Assembly: GCF_036898465.1 (NCBI RefSeq)
Contig: NZ_JARUMJ010000001.1
Coordinates: 8,308,001-8,372,000, forward strand
Length of the DNA: 64,000 bases
Direction: 5' to 3'
Origin: Streptomyces sp. B21-105
Lineage (GTDB): Bacteria; Actinomycetota; Actinomycetes; Streptomycetales; Streptomycetaceae
Below are positions 55,014 through 63,335 of the stretch, piece after piece. Both the position numbers and the translations under genes were made by a program. The notes below the pieces were generated by a model, which saw only the letters and a list, made by a program, of their open reading frames with translations, was not told the origin of the DNA and searched no databases. Within the stretch, counting starts at the first letter, position 1. Each line of letters opens with the position of its first letter.

Positions 55014-56165
55014 GTGATCGCGCGCAGACATCAGGTGGCCCTGGCCCTGACGGTCCTTCTCACCGCGGCCGCCGCCTGCCAGGCCCAGGACGACCGGCCG
55101 GGAGAACGACCCGGACGCCCGGCGCCCGCCGGCGCCCGCGGCTTCACCCTCGTCGCCTCCGGCGACGTCCTCCCGCACACCACCGTCATCGACCGCGCCC
55201 GCTTCGACGGCGGCGGCGTCGCCTACGACTTCCGCCCCATGCTCGCGGGGATCGCACCCGTCGTCTCCCGCGCCGACCTGGCCCTGTGTCACATGGAGAC
55301 GGTGTACGGCGCGAACGGCGACTACACCGGCTACCCCGTCTTCAAGTCCCCGCCGGAGATCGCCGCCGCCCTCGCCGCCACCGGCTACGACGGCTGCTCC
55401 ACCGCCTCCAACCACAGCCTCGACGACGGAGCCGCCGGCGTGCAGCGCACCCTGGACGCGCTCGACGCCGCCGGCGTGCGGCACGCGGGAACCGCGCGCA
55501 CCGAGGCCGAGGGCAACTCGGTCACCCTGCTGCGCGCCGGCCCGGCCCGCGTCGCCCACCTCGCCTACACCTACGACACCAACGGCTACCCCCTCCCGCC
55601 CGGGCAGCCCTGGACCGTCAACCTCATCGACGAGAACCGCATCCTCGCCGACGCCAAGGTCGCCCGGAAGGCGGGCGCGGACGTGGTCGTCGTCTCCGTG
55701 CACTGGGGCACCGAATGGCAGGACGCCCCGGACGACCGCCAGCTCACCCTCGCCCGCACGCTCACCGCCTCCCGCACCGACGGCCGCCCCGACATCGACC
55801 TGATCCTCGGGACCCACGCCCACGTCCCCCAGGCCTACGAGAAGGTCAACGGCACCTGGGTCGTCTACGGCATGGGCGACCAGATCGCCGGCGAGATGTT
55901 CAACCACCAGGGCGCCCAGGACGCGCGTGGCAACCAGTCCACCGTCGCCCGCTTCACCTTCGCCCCGCCCGCCCGGGCCGGCGGCCGCTGGGAGGTGCGC
56001 AGGGCCGAGTTCGTGCCGCAGATGTTCGACGTCGACGCGGGACGGGTCGTCGACCTGAACAAGGCCCTCGCCCAGGGCGCCGGCGTCCGGGGCGTGCGCG
56101 ACCGGATCAGGGACGTCGTCCTGAGCCGGGGCGCGGCCAAGGACGGGCTGGTGATGGGGGAGTGA
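55014..56165 (+). CDS. CapA-family (PgsA-like) metallophosphatase lipoprotein
   Basis: A 383-residue exported protein with a lipobox (LLTAAAACQAQ, Cys22). The CapA/poly-gamma-glutamate-type phosphoesterase core shows FTLVASGDVLPH, ALCHMETVYG, the Asn-His of ASNHSLDDG, VSVHWGTEW and ILGTHAHVPQ, together binding a dimetal centre. Its role outside polyglutamate producers is unknown, and no cap genes adjoin it. GTG 55014 follows GGGGG. A hairpin follows directly after the stop. Confidence 0.9.
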   Translation: MIARRHQVALALTVLLTAAAACQAQDDRPGERPGRPAPAGARGFTLVASGDVLPHTTVIDRARFDGGGVAYDFRPMLAGIAPVVSRADLALCHMETVYGANGDYTGYPVFKSPPEIAAALAATGYDGCSTASNHSLDDGAAGVQRTLDALDAAGVRHAGTARTEAEGNSVTLLRAGPARVAHLAYTYDTNGYPLPPGQPWTVNLIDENRILADAKVARKAGADVVVVSVHWGTEWQDAPDDRQLTLARTLTASRTDGRPDIDLILGTHAHVPQAYEKVNGTWVVYGMGDQIAGEMFNHQGAQDARGNQSTVARFTFAPPARAGGRWEVRRAEFVPQMFDVDAGRVVDLNKALAQGAGVRGVRDRIRDVVLSRGAAKDGLVMGE

Positions 56166-56170
56166 CGAGC

Positions 56171-56188
56171 GGCCCCGGCGGCGGGGCC
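56171..56188 (+). terminator. Hairpin after the CapA gene
   Basis: GGCCCCG (56171-56177) pairs with CGGGGCC (56182-56188) around GCGG, six bases after the stop. Further on, CGGGACGGCGGGG occurs twice (56214-56226 and 56263-56275), and CCGGTCCGGACCGG (56299-56312) is a palindrome near the end of the convergent stress-protein gene. Confidence 0.7.
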
Positions 56189-56330
56189 GAACCACCGGCG
56201 GACCGCGCCGGACCGGGACGGCGGGGCTGCGGCGCCACCGCCCGGACCGGTCGGGACGGGATCGGGACGGCGGGGCAGGTGGGATGCAACGCCACCCTCC
56301 GGTCCGGACCGGACCGGACCGCAAGGCGGG

Positions 56331-56804
56331 TTACGGCACCACCGTCACCGGCCACCGCCCCGCCTTCACCAGCCGCACCGCGACCGACCCCACGATCCGG
56401 TGGCCCGCCTGCTCGGAGGCGCCCACCACCACCGCGTCCGCCTTCAGCTCGTCCGCCGCCTTCGCCAGGCCGCTGTAGGGGTCGCCGGGGAAGGTGTGGA
56501 ACTCCCAGCGCACGTCGAACGTCCCGCGGGTCCGCTCGGCGGCCTCGCGGATCTGGGCGACCAGCTCCTCGGCGACGGCGTCGGTCGTCTCCGCGACCGG
56601 CACGCCCAGCGCGGCGCCCGCCGTCATCACCGGCTGCACGTACACCACGGCGAGCAGCGCGTGCTGGCGGCGGGCCAGCCCGCCGGCGTAGGCCGCCGCA
56701 CGCAGCGAGGAGTCCGATCCGTCCACGCCCACGAGGACGACCTTGGGACCGTCGGTCCCCCGCTCGAACCGGTGCGCGGGCTGCTGCGCGTGTTGTTCCG
56801 TCAC
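56331..56804 (-). CDS. Universal stress protein (UspA family)
   Basis: A 157-residue single-domain Usp. VVLVGVDGSDSSLRAAAYAG carries the conserved Asp. The ATP loop is VVVGASEQAGHRIVGSVAVR, matching Gx2Gx9GS, and the end WPVTVVP is typical. It probably binds ATP and acts in stress or dormancy, with no defined reaction. ATG 56804 is taken. The gene is convergent with the CapA gene and divergent from a deacetylase. Confidence 0.9.
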   Translation of the reverse strand: MTEQHAQQPAHRFERGTDGPKVVLVGVDGSDSSLRAAAYAGGLARRQHALLAVVYVQPVMTAGAALGVPVAETTDAVAEELVAQIREAAERTRGTFDVRWEFHTFPGDPYSGLAKAADELKADAVVVGASEQAGHRIVGSVAVRLVKAGRWPVTVVP

Positions 56805-56955
56805 GCCCCGAGGCTATCGGAGCCCCCGGGACCGGCAGCCGTCGGGCCGTCGGCGCAGGGGCGCGGCGCCGGCGCTGCGCCGGGCGGGTGGAATCATGCC
56901 GCCGGTCCGGTGTCGGCAGGGTGCGCCGGGGCCCGGTCGGGCGACTGATGACTGC

Positions 56956-57795
56956 ATGAAGAAGGAGCAGTTGTTCACGCGACGCCGGGCGTTGTTCGCC
57001 GGCGCAGCCGCCGTCGGAGCGGTCGGCACGGCCGGGGTGTTCGCATGGGGCGACAAGGGCGAGCCGGTCAGGGCCGCCGCCTCCGCCGCGGGAGCCCCGG
57101 CGCGCAGCCTCCCGCTGAAGCCCTCCGCCTACCGCCTCCAGCCGCTGACCGGCTACGGCCCCCCGCACGCCGCGCCCGCCCGCACCCCGGTGCGCCACGA
57201 GCCGCTGCTGCGGATGACCGGCCGCGGCCGCACCATGGTGCTGACCTTCGACGACGGACCCGACCCCCACTACACCCCCGGCATCCTCGACACGCTGGGT
57301 GAGTACGACGTGCGCGCGACGTTCTTCGTGTGCGGGGAGATGGCCGTCGACAACCAGGACCTGCTGGCCCGGATGGCCGACGAGGGCCACGTCGTCGGCA
57401 ACCACACCTGGTCCCACCCGCTGCTCACCAGGCTGACCCGCGCCAAGATCCGCTCCGAGATGTCCCGCACCAGCGACGTCATCGAGGAGGGCTACGGGGA
57501 GCGGCCCCGCTGGTTCCGCGCCCCCTACGGCGCGTGGAACCGCGCCGTCTTCCAGTTCGGCTCCGAACTGGGCATGGAGCCGCTCGCCTGGACGGTCGAC
57601 ACCCTCGACTGGACCACCCCCGGCACCGGAGTGATCGTCGACCGGGTCGAGAAGGGCGCCGCCCCCGGCGTCGTGGTGCTCTCGCACGACGCCGGGGGCG
57701 ACCGCACCCAGAGCGTCAAGGCGCTGCGCAGGTATCTGCCGCAACTGCTGGACTCCGGCTACCACCTCACGCTGCCGCACGCGCAGCGCGCCTGA
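56956..57795 (+). CDS. Secreted polysaccharide deacetylase (NodB domain)
   Basis: A 279-residue exported deacetylase with a twin-arginine-like signal (FTRRRALFAGAAAVGAVGTA). The NodB motifs are LTFDDGPDPHYTPG, ATFFVCGEMAV, the metal pair in NHTWSHP, WFRAPYGAWN, WTVDTLDWTTPG and VLSHDAGG. It would deacetylate peptidoglycan or chitin-like polymers outside the cell. ATG 56956 has only a weak ribosome site. It is distinct from the lipoprotein deacetylase at 26684. Confidence 0.9.
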   Translation: MKKEQLFTRRRALFAGAAAVGAVGTAGVFAWGDKGEPVRAAASAAGAPARSLPLKPSAYRLQPLTGYGPPHAAPARTPVRHEPLLRMTGRGRTMVLTFDDGPDPHYTPGILDTLGEYDVRATFFVCGEMAVDNQDLLARMADEGHVVGNHTWSHPLLTRLTRAKIRSEMSRTSDVIEEGYGERPRWFRAPYGAWNRAVFQFGSELGMEPLAWTVDTLDWTTPGTGVIVDRVEKGAAPGVVVLSHDAGGDRTQSVKALRRYLPQLLDSGYHLTLPHAQRA

Positions 57796-57825
57796 CGCGG
57801 GCCCGCCCGCCCGGCCGGCGTCCGC

Positions 57826-58497
57826 TCAGCGGACCTCGACCAGGCGGGCGAAGGCGACGACGTTCCCGTCGTACCCGTTCGCCTTGGAGAAACCGCCGCC
57901 GCAGGTGATGACCCGCAGTTCCGGGGATCCCTTGGAGGCGTAGACGCGGTCGCCGGGGAAGTTGTTCTTCGCGAACACCTCGATGCCGTAGATCTCGAAC
58001 ACCGCCGTCTTTCCGTCCTTGCGGGACACCTCGACGCGGTTTCCCTTTTTCAGCGCGCCGAGGCCGTAGAAGACGGCGGGGCCGAGCTTGTTGTCGACAT
58101 GGCCGACGACGACCGCCGTCCCCTTCTCGCCCGGCGAGACGCCGCCGGTGAACCAGCCGGCCAGGTTCGGGTCCTCGGGCGGCGGCGCACCCACCCAGCC
58201 GTCCGTGTCGAGGCCGACCGCCATGACCGGCGCGTCGACCCGGATGGCGGGGATCCGCACCCGGTCCGGCTCGGCGAAGGGCAGGGCGGCGGCGGTCCGT
58301 CCGAAGACGTCGCCGACGGTCCGGCCGTCCGCCGCCGCGGCCGAGGCCGGCTGCGGCGGGCCGATGTCGAACTCCCCCGACCCGTTGCGGATGAGCGCGA
58401 GACCGGTCAGCAGAACAAGCGCTATCACGCCCCAAGGGGCGCGCTTCCTCCGCCGCTCCTCCTCTTCCGCCGCCTCGGACAGCTCGTACGCAGACAT
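57826..58497 (-). CDS. Class F sortase
   Basis: A 223-residue membrane-anchored transpeptidase. A charged N-terminus (EAAEEEERRRKRAPW) precedes a membrane helix (GVIALVLLTGLALI). The sortase barrel has RVRIPAIRVDAPVMAVG, the catalytic His133 in VVVGHVDNK, Cys199 in LRVITCGGGF and a late Arg in VAFARLVEVR. It would attach or cross-link surface proteins. ATG 58497 is the first start in good sequence. It is divergent from one of two small exported proteins that may be its substrates. Confidence 0.9.
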   Translation of the reverse strand: MSAYELSEAAEEEERRRKRAPWGVIALVLLTGLALIRNGSGEFDIGPPQPASAAAADGRTVGDVFGRTAAALPFAEPDRVRIPAIRVDAPVMAVGLDTDGWVGAPPPEDPNLAGWFTGGVSPGEKGTAVVVGHVDNKLGPAVFYGLGALKKGNRVEVSRKDGKTAVFEIYGIEVFAKNNFPGDRVYASKGSPELRVITCGGGFSKANGYDGNVVAFARLVEVR

Positions 58498-58830
58498 TCG
58501 CCATCCCCTTTCGACGCGGCCGTCGCCGCGTCCTTTCGCGCATACGAGAACGCTAAGTGCCGCGACGTGAACCGGCGACGGGGCAACGGCGAACGGGTGG
58601 CCCCGGCTTCGTCCGGTGCGCCATCCGAGTTGACGACGACAGATATTTTCTGACGGTCCGTGACCTGCGGCGATATCCGATTGTGTGCATATCGCTCGGC
58701 GTGTCCTCTCACCAGGACGGACCATTCCCGAAATGCGGGCGCCCGCGCGGCGTCCGAGGGTCGGTCCGGGAGGCGCTTTCTCGCCGACATGCCGGGGACG
58801 GGACCCGGGGCGCCTTCCGCGGAGGATCAC
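58498..58830. other. Divergent promoter region between sortase and surface-protein gene
   Basis: No gene is seen. AT-rich islands at about 58640-58690 (GACAGATATTTTCTGACGG and CGATTGTGTGCATATCG) are the likely promoters. There is no strong inverted repeat. Confidence 0.4.
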
Positions 58831-59337
58831 ATGCGTACCACTCGTGCTCTGGCGGCTTCGGCGGTCTCCGCCGCCGCGGCCGCCGCCATCGCCCTCACCG
58901 CCCCCGCCGCTGTCGCCCGGGACGGCATGGGCGCCAACCCCAGCAACATCGTCGTCCTGCCCGGCGTCATCGCCCGCGGCGGGCAGCTCACCATCACCGT
59001 CGACGGCTGCCCCGGCGGCGGCGCCGCGACCTCGGCCGCGTTCCCGCAGACCCAGCTGACGCCGATCACCGGCGCCAACCAGACCGCCAGGGGCACCGCC
59101 ACCGTCAACGACACCGCCCGCCCCGGCGCCTACGACGTCACCGTCAACTGCTCCGGCCGTACCCTCACCCGCCCGGCCGCCTTCACCGTCATCGGCGGTG
59201 TCCGCGGCGGCCTCGGCGGCAGCAGCACCAGCGGCGCCACCCCGACCGACGTCGCGATCGGCGGCGGGCTCGTCGCCGCGGCGGCGGTCGGCGGCGGTCT
59301 GTTCTGGATGCGGCGCCGCGCCGAGCGCCGCATCTGA
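58831..59337 (+). CDS. Small exported surface-protein candidate A
   Basis: A 168-residue protein. A Sec signal (SAAAAAAIALTAPAAVA) is followed by an immunoglobulin-like beta domain (VVLPGVIARGGQLTITVDGC, two Cys that could pair). A Gly/Ser/Thr linker then leads to a C-terminal hydrophobic helix (AIGGGLVAAAAVGGGLF) and a positive tail WMRRRAERRI. That layout matches a sortase substrate or membrane-anchored protein, but I see no LPXTG-type motif before the helix. It stands beside a class F sortase. ATG 58831 has GGAGG upstream. Confidence 0.75.
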   Translation: MRTTRALAASAVSAAAAAAIALTAPAAVARDGMGANPSNIVVLPGVIARGGQLTITVDGCPGGGAATSAAFPQTQLTPITGANQTARGTATVNDTARPGAYDVTVNCSGRTLTRPAAFTVIGGVRGGLGGSSTSGATPTDVAIGGGLVAAAAVGGGLFWMRRRAERRI

Positions 59338-59422
59338 CGTCCGCTCCTGCGCGGACCGCGGACCGCGCAGGAGCGGACGTGACACCGGACTTCGCCCCGG
59401 ACCTGCTGGGTTCCGGGGCGAA
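59337..59422. terminator. Two back-to-back strong hairpins between convergent genes
   Basis: The first is an 18-bp perfect stem: ACGTCCGCTCCTGCGCGG (59337-59354) pairs with 59363-59380. The second is TTCGCCCCGGA (59391-59401), pairing with TCCGGGGCGAA (59412-59422). They probably serve the plus-strand and minus-strand surface-protein genes respectively. CCCGTGTGCGGCGA is repeated directly at 59425-59438 and 59442-59455. Confidence 0.85.
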
Positions 59423-59459
59423 GCCCCGTGTGCGGCGAAGTCCCGTGTGCGGCGAGCCG

Positions 59460-59990
59460 TCAGCCGCCGTCCTCGCCCGTGCGGCGCCGCGCGACGCGGT
59501 AGGCCGCGGCCACGGAACCCGCGATGAGCGCCGAGCCCAGCCCGATCTCCCGGAGGTCGAACCCGGCGGCGCTGCCCCCCTCACCGGCGTGCACGCCCCG
59601 TGGCGGCTCGGGGCGCACGGGATCCGGACGGGCGGCGGCGATCGTCAGTTCCTTGACGGCGCTGACGCCGCCGCAGCCGAACGTCACCCGGTACGAGGCG
59701 CCCGGCTCGGCGTGCCGGTCGACCACCGCCACCGCCGACGTGGAACCCTTCGGGACGACGACGGCGTCGAACACGCCCGAGGTGACCCTCACGGAGCTGC
59801 GGCAGCCGCTGGTGACACGGTCGACCTCGAGGACGACCTCGCCGCCCGCGGCGACCGTCGAGGGCAGCACCCGGTAGCCGTTGGACATGACGTAGTGGTT
59901 GTCGTCGTCGCTCGCGACGGCGGCCGGTGCGAAGCAGGTCAGGGCGGCGACGCCCAGAAATGCGGCCGAAGCGACGCGTATCGCGCCCAT
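59460..59990 (-). CDS. Small exported surface-protein candidate B
   Basis: A 176-residue protein with the same plan as candidate A: a signal peptide (AAFLGVAALTCFAPAAVASD), then a beta domain (PSTVAAGGEVVLEVDRVTSG, with a Cys pair CRSS...FGCGG), a Pro/Gly linker, a C-terminal hydrophobic stretch (IGLGSALIAGSVAAAYRVA) and a basic end. Sequence identity to A is low but domain order is shared. No LPXTG-like motif is clear. ATG 59990 follows GGAGGA. It is convergent with A across the double terminator. Confidence 0.7.
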   Translation of the reverse strand: MGAIRVASAAFLGVAALTCFAPAAVASDDDNHYVMSNGYRVLPSTVAAGGEVVLEVDRVTSGCRSSVRVTSGVFDAVVVPKGSTSAVAVVDRHAEPGASYRVTFGCGGVSAVKELTIAAARPDPVRPEPPRGVHAGEGGSAAGFDLREIGLGSALIAGSVAAAYRVARRRTGEDGG

Positions 59991-60209
59991 GATGGATCCT
60001 CCGGTCCCCGAGGAGCGGCTGCGGACCTGTTCCGCTCGTTGCCGACAACGCACCTCGATGACCGAAACGCTAGGAACACGTGTGCGCTCCCGCGATCGCT
60101 GTCGTACGAATGGGGCATGCCTGTGGGTCGCTCGGGGGACGTCGTTCCCGCACCCGGGTGACGGCGGCGGCGTGGCGGCCGCCCTCCGGGGCGTGTGTGT
60201 GGGACAGCC

Positions 60210-60223
60210 CGGGGCCGGCCCCG
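60210..60223. terminator. 14-bp GC palindrome after the DUF4239 gene
   Basis: CGGGGCCGGCCCCG lies at 60210-60223, six bases beyond the minus-strand stop, and can extend with GCCC/GGGC arms on either side. Confidence 0.5.
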
Positions 60224-60229
60224 AGGGCC

Positions 60230-60994
60230 TCAGCTCCCGATTCCCGGGAACAGCCGGAGGAACGGTTCGGCCGACGCGGAGACACCGCGGCTGTAGGGCG
60301 CGTCGAAGTCCCAGATGAGGAAGAGCAGGAAGGCGATGAGCGCCGAGAACAGCCCGGCCAGGACCAGTTCGCGGGTGGTGCGCCGGATCTGCAGCGCGAA
60401 CACCATGCCGATGGTGATGACGGCCCCCGCCAGCAGCCCGAACCACACCACGCCGGGCATGGTCGCCCCCGTCGAATCGGCGCGGGCGTTGCGTGCCTGG
60501 TCGGCCGCCGCCAGTTGGTCCAGCAGCGGCTGGTAGGCCTGTGCCTGGAAGTCGGAGGCCGGTTGGTAGTCGGTGACGTCCACCCGGACCTGCTGGAGGA
60601 GCTCGTCGCCGCGCCGGCTGACGTCGCCGCCGTCGGCCATCTCCTTCCATTCCTTGGTGACGACGTGTCCGACATAGGCGTTGACATCCGCTCGAACACG
60701 GTCACGGACGTCCGCCGGATAGACGCGCACCCGCTCGGAGATCTCGTGCAGCGCCTGCGCCTCGGCCTGCACATGGTCCTGGGCGGTACTCCGCGCCTCC
60801 CAGACGCCGGCGATGGCCAGACCGAGGACGATGGCGTACACCACGCCGATCCACATCGTCATGTACTCGATGACGTCCGGGGTCTCGGAGGGGTCCTCGT
60901 CCTCGGGTGCCCTGCGGTGCCGTACGAGGGTGATGACGACCACCACCGCACAGGCGGCGAGCATCGCGAGGGTGAGAACAAGCCATTCCGGCAA
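60230..60994 (-). CDS. DUF4239 (bestrophin-like) membrane protein
   Basis: A 254-residue protein with membrane segments LVLTLAMLAACAVVVVITLV, IGVVYAIVLGLAIAGVWEA, VVWFGLLAGAVITIGMVFAL and LVLAGLFSALIAFLLFLIW. A long helical, partly charged stretch lies between the second and third. The DUF4239 family is distantly bestrophin-like, which hints at anion transport, but no member has a proven role. ATG 60994 is taken. It lies 21 bp upstream of nothing else on its strand and downstream of the Pro-rich protein gene boundary. Confidence 0.8.
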   Translation of the reverse strand: MPEWLVLTLAMLAACAVVVVITLVRHRRAPEDEDPSETPDVIEYMTMWIGVVYAIVLGLAIAGVWEARSTAQDHVQAEAQALHEISERVRVYPADVRDRVRADVNAYVGHVVTKEWKEMADGGDVSRRGDELLQQVRVDVTDYQPASDFQAQAYQPLLDQLAAADQARNARADSTGATMPGVVWFGLLAGAVITIGMVFALQIRRTTRELVLAGLFSALIAFLLFLIWDFDAPYSRGVSASAEPFLRLFPGIGS

Positions 60995-61015
60995 GGAAAG
61001 CCTCCAGGATCGGCA

Positions 61016-61663
61016 TCAGCGCGGTCGCAGCGCGGCGACGGCGATCAGCGCGGGCACGGTGACGAGCAGGACGTAGGTGACCGGCGACCGGCGCCCGCGG
61101 GCAGGTCGCTGACGTGCCTTCGCGTGGTAGGCGGGGTAGGTCACCGGGGCCGCCGAGGGGCGCGGGGCGGGCGTCGGGGCGGGCGTGGGGGCCGGCGGGG
61201 GTGTGGGGGCCGGCGGGGGTGTGGGGGCCGGCCGCGGCGCGGCGCGGCGCGGCGGCGCAGGGGCCGGTGGCTCGGGGCGCGGTTTCGGCGCCGGGGGCCG
61301 GGGCGCGTAGGGAGGCGGCTTCGGGGCCGGCGCCGGTGACCGGGGCGGGGTGGGCGCAGGGGTGGGTGTGGGCGGCGGGGGCGGGGTCGGTTCGGGCGGT
61401 TCCGGCTTCGGCGGCTCGGGCGGTTCCGGTGGCTCGGGCGGCGGGGTGGGCTGCGGGCAGACAGGGGAGGCCTGCCACCCGTGGCTCCCCGCGACGGCCA
61501 CCGCCTCGGTGCCGTCCTGGCCCGTCGAGGCGTACGCGCACGCGTCGGCCGTCGCCACGCCGGCCGGGACGGCCGCGAGGATCCAGACCGCGGTCACCAG
61601 GGCCAGACCTCGTGTGACGAGGGCGGATCGGGTCGGTTCGGGTCCATGCACGTCGGAGATCAT
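61016..61663 (-). CDS. Exported proline-rich protein with C-terminal membrane anchor
   Basis: A 215-residue protein. The signal-like segment is GLALVTAVWILAAVPAGVAT, followed by a short Cys-containing domain (DACAYASTGQDGTEAVAVAG, then QASPVCPQP) and ~110 residues of PPEPPEP and PAPxPAP repeats. It ends in a hydrophobic helix (TYVLLVTVPALIAVAAL) and RPR. The layout fits a wall-spanning surface protein and again suits sortase or simple membrane anchoring. ATG 61663 has a weak GAGG upstream. The repeats at the DNA level (61190-61240) are coding. Confidence 0.7.
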   Translation of the reverse strand: MISDVHGPEPTRSALVTRGLALVTAVWILAAVPAGVATADACAYASTGQDGTEAVAVAGSHGWQASPVCPQPTPPPEPPEPPEPPKPEPPEPTPPPPPTPTPAPTPPRSPAPAPKPPPYAPRPPAPKPRPEPPAPAPPRRAAPRPAPTPPPAPTPPPAPTPAPTPAPRPSAAPVTYPAYHAKARQRPARGRRSPVTYVLLVTVPALIAVAALRPR

Positions 61664-62013
61664 GCGGCCTCGCGCGGCGAGGGGAGTCCTCGCCCGGCGG
61701 GGATTGCCCCGAACGGGGGAAGAACGGTTCCCCAGGTTTGCCGGGCGGTGCGTTCGCTTATGCGGCCCGTCGTCCGTCTGTGCGATCGTCGCGTTCCGTG
61801 CAGGTGGGGACGTCCGACGGGGGCGTGCGGTGAGGGCGTCCGGCGGGGACGTCGTGAGCGGCCCGGGGCGGCCGGGGACGGCCCGCGTCACAGGTCGTGG
61901 AAAGAAATTTGTGCCGCTGTTGAACACAACGGACCTCCGCATGCGTACCCAGTGTCGTGCGGTGGCGCAGCAGGGCGCCGCAACACCTTGGGAGGATCGG
62001 GGAGTTGTTGACG
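61664..62013. other. Divergent intergenic region
   Basis: No gene is seen. The segment at 61890-61950 (GGAAAGAAATTTGTGCCG and TTGAACACAACGG) is AT-richer and is the likely promoter of the lipoprotein gene. No long inverted repeat was found. Confidence 0.4.
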
Positions 62014-63006
62014 ATGAAGACCACCTGGCGGAGCGCCTCACTCGCGGCTGGCACCGTGGCCGTACTGGCGCTGACGACGGCGTGCGGATCGGAAAGCGGC
62101 ACGTCAGCGTCGAGCCAGAACGTCGGGGCCACGGCTCCGGCCGGTGGCATCGGGGGCGTCGGCAGCGGTTACGGCCAGGTCGGCGCCAGTGCGAGCCCGG
62201 CGCCCGGCGGCGTCGGCGCGGGCACCGGAGCACAGGGCGGATCGACGGGCGAGCTGGCCGTCAGCGCGAACGCGGAACTGGGCAAGATCCTCACCGACGG
62301 CACCGGCAAGACCCTCTACCGCTTCGACGCGGACACCGCTGAACCCCCGAAGTCGAACTGTGAGGGCGACTGCGCGACCGCCTGGCCGCCGGTGTCCGCC
62401 GACGACGCGAGCGCCGGCGACGGCATCGACAAGTCGCTGCTCGGCGAGATCACCCGCTCCGACGGCAGCAAGCAGCTCACCGTGGGCGGCTGGCCCGCCT
62501 ACTACTACGCCAAGGACGCCAATCCCGGCGACACCACCGGCCAGGGCGTGGGCAACAAGTGGTTCGCGCTGACCCCCGAGGGCAAGAAGGCCAAGGGCGG
62601 CGGCGCGAGTGGCGGGGGCGGAGGCGGCGATGCCGCCCTGGCCGGGCTGTCCGTCCGCAAGGACCCCAATCTCGGTGACATCGTCGTCGACAAGAACGGC
62701 ATGACCGTCTACCGGTTCCTGAAGGACAAGGCGTGGCCCAAGCCGGTCTCGAACTGCAACGGCCCGTGCCTGGAGAAGTGGCCGGCGGTGGAGCCGGTCG
62801 AGCCGAACGACACCAAGGGCGTCCAGAAGAAGGGCCTGATGAGCTTCACCCGGGGTGACGGCGTCAAGCAGCAGACGGTCAACTGCTCGCCGATCTACAC
62901 CTTCTCCGGTGACAAGGCTCCCGGCGACATCAACGGTCAGGGCGTGGGCGGCACCTGGTACGCCGTCGCGCCCGACGGAAAGCTGGTCGGAGCGCCGGGG
63001 CAGTAG
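62014..63006 (+). CDS. Lipoprotein with two Yx(F)xxD-type repeats
   Basis: A 330-residue lipoprotein (LALTTACGSES, Cys24). A Gly/Ser-rich linker leads to two homologous ~100-residue repeats: GKILTDGTGKTLYRFDADTA with SNCEGDCATAWPPV, and GDIVVDKNGMTVYRFLKDKA with SNCNGPCLEKWPAV. The paired Cys and Trp-Pro motifs mark the COG4315-type repeat found in Streptomyces lipoproteins such as SCO0930-like proteins. Its function is not established. ATG 62014 has GGGGAG upstream. A strong terminator follows. Confidence 0.85.
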   Translation: MKTTWRSASLAAGTVAVLALTTACGSESGTSASSQNVGATAPAGGIGGVGSGYGQVGASASPAPGGVGAGTGAQGGSTGELAVSANAELGKILTDGTGKTLYRFDADTAEPPKSNCEGDCATAWPPVSADDASAGDGIDKSLLGEITRSDGSKQLTVGGWPAYYYAKDANPGDTTGQGVGNKWFALTPEGKKAKGGGASGGGGGGDAALAGLSVRKDPNLGDIVVDKNGMTVYRFLKDKAWPKPVSNCNGPCLEKWPAVEPVEPNDTKGVQKKGLMSFTRGDGVKQQTVNCSPIYTFSGDKAPGDINGQGVGGTWYAVAPDGKLVGAPGQ

Positions 63007-63060
63007 GAACGCCTCCCCAGGGCCGGTTCCCGAAAGCCGCCCCCTCGCGCACGACCCGTT

Positions 63061-63097
63061 GGTCCGCCCCCTCCGCGCCGCACGGAGGGGGCGGACC
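63061..63097 (+). terminator. 15-bp perfect hairpin after the lipoprotein gene
   Basis: GGTCCGCCCCCTCCG (63061-63075) pairs exactly with 63083-63097 around a 7-base loop, 55 bp after the stop. The 63098-63335 gap holds no gene. TCGCCCG-TTTGG-CGGGCGA at 63268-63286 is a small inverted repeat in the promoter zone of the next gene. Confidence 0.85.
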
Positions 63098-63335
63098 GCT
63101 GTGCTTGTCGGGCCCCCGCCTCGTGTGCGTAGAATTCGGCCGCCCTCCGGGCCGCTTCCGGAACTCTCCGGAGCGTCCCGGACACTTTTCGTGGCCCCGC
63201 GGGGGTCGTCGGTCCGGCACGTGCCGGAGGCAGTGACCGGGAACGGACGGTCAATTTCCGTTTCCCCTCGCCCGTTTGGCGGGCGATCAGTAGCCTCAGC
63301 TCGAACACCGGATCGCCTACGCCTTGGAGAGATAG

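Noticed and set aside
61180..61300. GC-rich repeats GGGGGCCGGCGGGGGTGTG
   Set aside because: They encode the PAPTPPP repeats of the minus-strand proline-rich protein and need no separate explanation.
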